DNA from: Pseudomonas fluorescens
Lineage (GTDB): Bacteria; Pseudomonadota; Gammaproteobacteria; Pseudomonadales; Pseudomonadaceae
DNA length: 64,000 nt
Direction: 5' to 3'
NCBI GenBank assembly: GCA_902825215.1
Contig: LR782234.1
Location: 3,162,001 to 3,226,000 of the forward strand
In this document: positions 60,644-64,000 of the stretch, piece by piece
Layout of the letters: every line of letters begins with the position of its first letter
Numbering within the stretch: the stretch's first letter is position 1
Notes under the pieces: model-generated
What the model was told of the DNA's origin: nothing
Database searches by the model: none
The model's input: only the letters and a program-made list of their open reading frames with translations
Translations under genes and position numbers: made by a program

Positions 60644-63028
60644 ATGCAGCGAACGCTTATATCCATAAGGCCGCGACAGGTGCTTGGCTTCTGCCTGGCA
60701 ATCAGTGCCTTTGAACTACTGACGTACATGGCCAGCGATCTGATCATGCCGGCGATGCTCAGCGTGACAACAGATTTGCAGGCGGATGCGCGCCATGTTC
60801 CCCATGCGTTCAACCTCTATCTGCTCGGCGGTGTCTGCTTGCAATGGCTGATCGGGCCGCTATCGGATCAATGGGGGCGACGACGCCTTCTGCTGATCGG
60901 CTGCGCCCTGTTCGCGGCAGCCTGCGCGGCGGCATTTCTCAGCCAGAGCATTGCCGCGTTCAATCTGCTGCGGCTATTGCAAGGCATGGGCATCGGGTTT
61001 GTTGTCGCGGTCAGTTACCCAGCGCTTCAGGAAGTCTTCTGCGAGGCCGATGCGGTGCGATTGATGGCTCTGCTGGGCAATATCGCCCTGCTGTCACCGT
61101 TGCTCGGGCCGCTGCTGGGCGTCGTGCTACTGCAATGGCTGTCATGGCGCGAACTGTTTCTGGTTCTGGGTTTAGCTGCATCACTGGTCTGGCTGGGGTT
61201 GTTCCTCTGGATGCCCGAAACAATCGGTGTCACCCGTCGCGACGGCCATCGACAAGTGCCGATTCGCTTTTCCTGGCGGCAGACCTGCCAGCGCTATTGC
61301 GCACTGCTGGGTAATCGGCGTTTTCTCGCCGCAAGCCTGGCGCTGGGACTGATGAGTCTGCCGTTGATTGCCTGGATCGGCTTGGCCCCGCTGCTGCTGA
61401 TACACCTGCTGGGACTGACGCCTGTGCAATATGCCCTGTGGCAGATCCCGATCTTCAGTGCGGTGATCGTCGGCAACCTGATTCTTGATCGTCTACTGCC
61501 CACCTGCTCACTGCCACGGCTCGTCTGCCTGGCGCTCTGGCCGTTCTGCGGCGGCCTTCTGGCGTTGATTGGCTGCGCCCTGTCCGGCGCCGGACTCGCG
61601 ACCGTGGTCGCCAGTCTGTCGGTGTACGCAGTGGGGCTGGGCATGAGCAATGCGGCGCTGTATCGGCTGGCGTTGTTTGCCAGCGATGACAGCAAAGGCC
61701 TGGTGTCGGCGTCAGTCGGCATGTTGTCCATTGCGGTGATGGGCCTCGGCGGCGGGCTGATTGCAACCATCGGCGGTGGCGCACGCCTTGAACTCTTTGC
61801 GCTCTGCGCCGCCTTCAGCGGATTGATGTGCCTGCCTCTGTTGCAAGTCTTGTTGACAAGCCGCGCCCCCGCCTCAGCTACTGATCAAAATATTGAAATG
61901 ATTACGTTACCCGCCTGCGATGCGCTTTGCGCGTTGCCACAGCCCTATCGCCAGGATTGCGTGCCTGCCGGTCTGTTCGATCGCGCCATGAGCGAACTCA
62001 GTCGTTTTCACTGCCAGCACACACCGGGCTACGAAAACTGGCTGAAAGCCAACCACCTTGATGTCAAGGACCTCGACGATCTCGATGACTGGTCGCGACT
62101 GCCGCCCATTCTCGCCAACTTCTTCAAGCAACAGTTGCTGCTAAGCCCATGCGCAGAAAACGCCCTAGAGCTGACTTCGTCCGGCACCAGCGGGCAAAAA
62201 AGCCGTATGCGCTACGACCCGCGCAGCCTGTCACGCGCGCAATGGATGGTCGAGCGGATTTTCAACCACTACGGTTGGCATTCCGCCGATACGCCCTGCA
62301 ATTATCTGCTGCTCAGTTACGAGCCGCATGGCGCCATCACGCTGGGAACATCGTTCACCGACGAGTTCCTCTGCCGCTTCGCGCCCGTCAATCGGCTGAC
62401 CTATGCGTTACGCAGCAACGGCCAAGGCCATCAGTTCGACCTGTTCGGGGTCATCGCGGCTCTGCAGGCGTTCGCTGAAGAAGGTCTGCCCGTGCGGATT
62501 TTCGGTTTCCCGGCGTTTCTCTGGCAGGTTCTGCAACACATGCAGACGACCGGGATGCCCGCACTGAAATTGCCGGAGCAGTCACTGGTGTTTTTCGGCG
62601 GTGGCTGGAAAACCCGCGCCAGTGAGGAAATCCCGAAACAGCAACTGTACACGCGCATCAGCGAACAGCTGGGTATCGAAACGTCACGCTGTCGAGACGG
62701 TTATGGCGCGGTCGAGCACGCGGTGCCTTACATCGAGTGCGCACATCACCATTTCCATGTACCGGTTTACGCCAAAGCCATCGTGCGCAAACCGGAGGAT
62801 TTTTCCGTCCAGCCTTACGGTCAGCAAGGACTGCTGGGATTCGTGTCGCCCTACATTTCCTCAAGTCCGGCGCACGCGGTGGTGATGAGTGATCTGGCGA
62901 CCTTGCACCCCGGGTCGAGCTGTGGCTGTGGCCTGACCAGCGACTGGTTCGAACTGCATGGCCGCGCAAGTACTACCGCCGGCAGAAGTTGCGCCATGGC
63001 GGCATCCGAACTGTTGGGGAGGCACTGA
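60644..63028 (+). CDS. Fusion protein: MdfA-type MFS transporter + LuxE-type acyl-protein synthetase
   Basis: 794 residues in one uninterrupted frame. Residues 1 to about 405 are a twelve-helix multidrug MFS transporter of MdfA type, with Glu24 and Asp32 in FELLTYMASDLIMP (helix 1), motif A GPLSDQWGRRR and motif C LLSPLLGPLLG. Residues from about 420 form a LuxE/acyl-protein synthetase domain of the adenylating family: LTSSGTSGQKS at 510-520 (phosphate loop), then GFPAFLWQVL, VFFGGGWKT and RDGYGAVEH. A Cys ten residues from the end (RSCAMAASELLGRH) is placed like the acyl-accepting Cys of LuxE. LuxE activates a fatty acid to acyl-AMP and a protein thioester. The LuxC gene follows by one base. 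ATG 60644 follows ACAGGGACG. The product of this set is unknown. Confidence 0.85.
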   Translation: MQRTLISIRPRQVLGFCLAISAFELLTYMASDLIMPAMLSVTTDLQADARHVPHAFNLYLLGGVCLQWLIGPLSDQWGRRRLLLIGCALFAAACAAAFLSQSIAAFNLLRLLQGMGIGFVVAVSYPALQEVFCEADAVRLMALLGNIALLSPLLGPLLGVVLLQWLSWRELFLVLGLAASLVWLGLFLWMPETIGVTRRDGHRQVPIRFSWRQTCQRYCALLGNRRFLAASLALGLMSLPLIAWIGLAPLLLIHLLGLTPVQYALWQIPIFSAVIVGNLILDRLLPTCSLPRLVCLALWPFCGGLLALIGCALSGAGLATVVASLSVYAVGLGMSNAALYRLALFASDDSKGLVSASVGMLSIAVMGLGGGLIATIGGGARLELFALCAAFSGLMCLPLLQVLLTSRAPASATDQNIEMITLPACDALCALPQPYRQDCVPAGLFDRAMSELSRFHCQHTPGYENWLKANHLDVKDLDDLDDWSRLPPILANFFKQQLLLSPCAENALELTSSGTSGQKSRMRYDPRSLSRAQWMVERIFNHYGWHSADTPCNYLLLSYEPHGAITLGTSFTDEFLCRFAPVNRLTYALRSNGQGHQFDLFGVIAALQAFAEEGLPVRIFGFPAFLWQVLQHMQTTGMPALKLPEQSLVFFGGGWKTRASEEIPKQQLYTRISEQLGIETSRCRDGYGAVEHAVPYIECAHHHFHVPVYAKAIVRKPEDFSVQPYGQQGLLGFVSPYISSSPAHAVVMSDLATLHPGSSCGCGLTSDWFELHGRASTTAGRSCAMAASELLGRH

Positions 63029-63029
63029 C

Positions 63030-64000
63030 ATGTACCTGATCAACGGACAACTCACAGCCGACTGCGATCTGAACGATGCCCTCGAGCGTTTGCACCAGCG
63101 CTTGCCGCGACAGCTGCGCACCCCGCTGGAAAGCACAACCGTGATCGCCGCGGTCGCACAGTTCGCACGGCAATTACATAGCGCTACGCCAGCGCTGCCA
63201 CTCGATGATGAACAGCGCTTGGCACTGATTGATTTCTGTCGGCCTGAAGCACTGCAACACAAGCTTGGCCGCGAACTGGGCGAACAGCCCGAGTCGCTGC
63301 GACGCATCGACTATCGGCAAGCGCATTTCGAACGCTGGTGCCCTTTGGGCCTGGTGGTGCACGTCACGCCGGCCAATGCACCACTGCTGGCCTGTTGCGC
63401 GATCATCGAAAGCCTGCTGGCTGGCAACATCAACTGGCTGCGGCCGAGCAGCAGCGATCAAGGTCTGACGGCAACCGTGCTGCACGCCCTTGTGCATAGC
63501 GACGCGAGCGGGCAGTTGCGAGATTATGTGGCGGTGCTGCCGGTCGCAACGGCGCAGATCGGTCAGTTGTGCCAATGGGCCAATGGCGTATCGGCCTGGG
63601 GCGGCGAAACTGCGCTGCGGGCCATCCGCGAGCAACTGCCGCCCGGTTGTCGCTGGATCGACTGGGGCCATCGCATCAGTTTCGCCTACCTGACGCCGGA
63701 CGCCGCTTCACCACAGACCCTCGATGCGCTGGTCGATGAGGTGTGTCGACTGGACCAGCAGGCTTGCTCCAGTCCGCAATGGCTGCTGGCCGACAGCGAT
63801 GACCCGGCCGTGCTCGAAGCAATCGGCACAGACCTTGCCGAGGCGTTCGAGCGCCGCGCCGAACGCTGGCCGGCGCTATTGCCGACGATTCAGGAAGCGA
63901 GTGAAATCAGCACCCAGGCAATGATGGCGCGGCTGAGCCAAAGCTTTTCTGCAGCGATCGGTCGCGTTTGGAGCGCGCCGGGATGGCGAGTGATCTGGAC
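63030..64000 (+). CDS. LuxC-type acyl-CoA/acyl-protein reductase (partial, runs off the window)
   Basis: 323 residues visible of a family of roughly 450-490. LuxC reduces an activated acyl group to an aldehyde with NADPH. Recognisable pieces are RWCPLGLVVHVTPANAPLLACCAIIESLLAGNINWLRPSS (given in part; aldehyde-dehydrogenase-like cofactor region) and LDQQACSSPQWLL with Cys246, the candidate catalytic thiol. ATG 63030 begins one base after the stop of the MFS-LuxE fusion, with GGGGAGGC as ribosome binding site. Pairing with a LuxE domain is the same as in the luminescence fatty-acid reductase complex, but no luciferase is visible. Confidence 0.88.
   Translation, partial: MYLINGQLTADCDLNDALERLHQRLPRQLRTPLESTTVIAAVAQFARQLHSATPALPLDDEQRLALIDFCRPEALQHKLGRELGEQPESLRRIDYRQAHFERWCPLGLVVHVTPANAPLLACCAIIESLLAGNINWLRPSSSDQGLTATVLHALVHSDASGQLRDYVAVLPVATAQIGQLCQWANGVSAWGGETALRAIREQLPPGCRWIDWGHRISFAYLTPDAASPQTLDALVDEVCRLDQQACSSPQWLLADSDDPAVLEAIGTDLAEAFERRAERWPALLPTIQEASEISTQAMMARLSQSFSAAIGRVWSAPGWRVIW

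Noticed and set aside
60644..64000. A luminescence (lux) operon
   Set aside because: No luciferase subunits or LuxD-like thioesterase are visible and the LuxE domain is fused to a drug exporter, so only the fatty-acid-reductase chemistry is shared.

Overview
The window is a chromosomal segment of a Pseudomonas, most likely of the P. fluorescens group. This rests on recognisable Pseudomonas gene products (LpxO, the FapA-F amyloid operon, DpkA, PvdQ, a DUF6124-type protein), on GC-rich codon use, and on many intergenic REP/REPIN elements with the core GAGCCTGCTCGCGA. No rRNA, tRNA, CRISPR array, integrase or complete insertion sequence was seen. Most of the window is core-like, with accessory islets around 19-23 kb, 31-35 kb, 50-55 kb and 60-64 kb.

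Left part (1-12 kb): lipid A hydroxylase LpxO (partial); ABC-F ATPase YbiT; an MFS exporter; an alpha/beta hydrolase; azoreductase AzoR divergent from a LysR regulator; undecaprenyl-diphosphatase UppP overlapping a DUF1294 membrane protein; an sCache chemoreceptor; and a PnuC/NadR-like NAD-precursor salvage pair.

Fap region (12.2-18.8 kb): the complete fapABCDEF operon, preceded by a -24/-12 (sigma-54) promoter candidate and an 18-bp perfect palindrome. A convergent sigma-54 enhancer-binding protein of VpsR/NtrC type follows and is the obvious candidate activator. A terminator hairpin between fapC and fapD probably sets the excess of amyloid subunit over export machinery.

Accessory protein cassette (19.7-23.5 kb): a delta-60 repeat protein followed by an Ig-like repeat protein. 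The pair was tandemly duplicated, and the second delta-60 copy survives only as a relic.

Middle part (23.6-48 kb): NhaB antiporter; a gnd-zwf-HAD phosphatase operon with ATGA overlaps; EptC-type phosphoethanolamine transferase; a 1007-residue protein ending in a seven-repeat YVTN propeller; a structured leader RNA in front of a DUF6124-like gene; a TonB siderophore receptor with a Fur-box candidate; ZapE and DinB; a YafY-type regulator; an NCS2 purine permease; a LEA lipoprotein; a nitrilase divergent from a LysR regulator; and an ElaB/DUF883 protein.

Right part (48-64 kb): an inverted pair of ~0.56-kb repeats flanks about 10 kb carrying DpkA, a 1621-residue dermonecrotic-toxin-domain protein with a C-terminal HELSH metalloprotease motif, a PepSY protein, a FecR-type anti-sigma factor and the acylase PvdQ. 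After a truncated Fur-like regulator and small membrane proteins, the window ends in an unusual operon: an MdfA-type MFS transporter fused in one ORF to a LuxE-type acyl-protein synthetase, followed directly by a LuxC-type acyl-CoA reductase that runs off the end. This is the strongest candidate for an undescribed pathway here.
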